From assembly GCA_030607655.1 (NCBI GenBank), contig JAUWJN010000153.1:1-6596 (forward strand): DNA of 6,596 bases. Reading direction: 5' to 3'. Source of the stretch: a bacterium. Its GTDB lineage: Bacteria > Armatimonadota > Zipacnadia > Zipacnadales > Zipacnadaceae. Positions 5,625 to 6,596 of the stretch are shown one piece after another. The notes below the pieces were generated by a model that worked only from the letters and a program-made list of their open reading frames with translations, had not been told where the DNA came from and searched no databases. A program made the position numbers and the translations under genes. Each line of letters opens with the position of its first letter. Positions within the stretch are counted from its first letter, which is position 1.

Positions 5625-6596
5625 GCCGAGTACATCCTCACCTTCGACCTGGGCACCACTGCCGTGAAGGTCGCCTTGTTTGACAGGGCGGGTCGTTTAT
5701 TGGCGCTTTCCAGTCGGCAGTATGAGCTGTTGACACCGGGGCCCGGCTTCGTTGAGCAGCCCATTGAGACATACTGGGAGGCCTGTGTAGCCGGGGCGCA
5801 GGAATGTCTGAAGGAACACGACGGCCAGGCGGTGCGAGCCATCGGGCTTTCCAGCCAGGGGCAGACCTTTGTGCCGCTGGACGCAGAGGGGCGGGCGCTG
5901 CGTAACGCTATTGTGTGGCTTGATGCGCGCGCCACTGACCAGTGCCGTCAGATTGCCGCTCACTTCGACCGCCAGGATAACTTCCTCAAGACGGGGGTGC
6001 CCGACTTCAATCAGATCGCCTCCGGCCCCAAGATGCTATGGCTCCGCCAGCATGAGCCAGAAGTCTTCGAGAATACGGCGCACTACCTGATGCTGCCCGA
6101 CTATATTATCTGGCGTCTGACCGGTGAGATGGTGGGCGACCCTCAGGACCTGGGCTCTACGGGCATGCTTGACCGGCAACAGGGACAGTGGTGGCCACAG
6201 ATGCTGGAGTTTGTGGGAGTGAGGGAAGAACAACTGCCGGCGATAGGGTGTTGCGGCCAGCCCGTGGGCACCGTATTGCCCCAGGCCGCCCGCCCGTTGA
6301 GCATCAGCGAAGCGGCAGTAGTAGTAGTGGGAGCTAATGACCAGACTACGGCAATGTTGGGAGCAGGCAACGTTCGCCCTGGTATTATCACGGCAAACAT
6401 CGGCACAGCCCTGGCAGTAATGGCCACCACCAGGCACGACGTCCGCGATTTCGGGTATGGGATAAACGCAGGGCGGCATGCTGTGCCCGAGTTTTTTGCC
6501 CTGCTCTCCTTCACGCAAACAGCAGCAATGACGTTGACGTGGTTCCGCGACGCTCTGGTGACTGACGGCAGTGATTACGGCCAACTCCACGCGGAG
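5622..6596 (+). CDS. FGGY-family carbohydrate kinase (xylulokinase-like), 3' end cut by window
   Basis: Transfers phosphate from ATP to a sugar or polyol; XylB-type members act on xylulose. The visible 325 residues are about two thirds of the usual ~500. The N-terminal FGGY domain has the ATP phosphate motif DLGTT (9-13), SSQGQTFVPLDAEG (77-90) at the substrate site, and the WLDAR element (99-103). DYIIWRLTGE (160-169) and STGMLD (179-184) follow, typical of the family. The C-terminal domain begins with GANDQTTAMLGAG (237-249), where D240 is the expected catalytic base, then NIGTA (259-263), the second phosphate-binding loop. The frame stays open to the window edge. The start is taken as ATA at 5622, because the first standard start codon in frame, GTG at 5664, would remove DLGTT. 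The gene lies 21 nt after the aminotransferase stop and in the same frame. The substrate is undetermined; SSQGQT differs from the SGQMHG of E. coli XylB, so another pentulose, hexulose or polyol is possible. Confidence 0.88.
   Translation, partial: MAEYILTFDLGTTAVKVALFDRAGRLLALSSRQYELLTPGPGFVEQPIETYWEACVAGAQECLKEHDGQAVRAIGLSSQGQTFVPLDAEGRALRNAIVWLDARATDQCRQIAAHFDRQDNFLKTGVPDFNQIASGPKMLWLRQHEPEVFENTAHYLMLPDYIIWRLTGEMVGDPQDLGSTGMLDRQQGQWWPQMLEFVGVREEQLPAIGCCGQPVGTVLPQAARPLSISEAAVVVVGANDQTTAMLGAGNVRPGIITANIGTALAVMATTRHDVRDFGYGINAGRHAVPEFFALLSFTQTAAMTLTWFRDALVTDGSDYGQLHAE

Noticed and set aside
6036..6590. 184-codon open frame on the - strand at the window end
   Set aside because: The + strand here encodes the well-supported FGGY kinase, including its catalytic GANDQ motif. 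The reverse frame is an overlap artefact.

Overview
The window (6596 bases, moderately GC-rich) reads entirely on the + strand. It holds two units separated by one intergenic region. The organism looks bacterial. The pairing of a Y-family polymerase, a small DUF6504-type protein and an error-prone DnaE2 polymerase is one I associate with Chloroflexota, Actinomycetota and deep-branching Bacillota. The DnaE2 wording (for example the AHAAAF..T.YKTAYL stretch) resembles Bacillota/Chloroflexota versions. No phylum can be fixed from sequence alone.

Unit 1 (2-3878) is a DNA-damage-tolerance or mutagenesis cassette. It starts with the C-terminal part of a Y-family DNA polymerase (DinB/ImuB type, cut by the window start), which keeps the little-finger region and a sliding-clamp motif, QLSLW. 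A 77-residue DUF6504-like protein follows, then a complete 1012-residue C-family DNA polymerase of the DnaE2 type. The genes are joined by GTGA and TGATG stop/start overlaps, so translation is almost certainly coupled. Any ImuA/RecA-like partner, promoter or LexA site would lie upstream of the window.

The intergenic region (3879-4172) holds a GC-rich hairpin immediately followed by a near-consensus sigma-70-type promoter (TTGACG, 17 bp, TACAAT). A perfect 10-bp palindrome sits in the promoter spacer and could be an operator. A leader of about 150 nt with mutually exclusive pairing options comes next.

Unit 2 (4173-6596, continuing beyond the window) is metabolic. It has a PLP-dependent class III aminotransferase followed 21 nt later by an FGGY-family carbohydrate kinase of the xylulokinase-like group, which is cut by the window end. 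The kinase has no ATG, GTG or TTG that would keep its ATP-binding motif. Its only well-placed start is an ATA codon behind a strong Shine-Dalgarno sequence, and its frame is the same as that of the aminotransferase upstream. The two enzymes probably serve one catabolic route for a sugar, polyol or amino-sugar-like compound, but the substrate cannot be read from the sequence.

I see no tRNA, rRNA, CRISPR array, insertion sequence or transposase.
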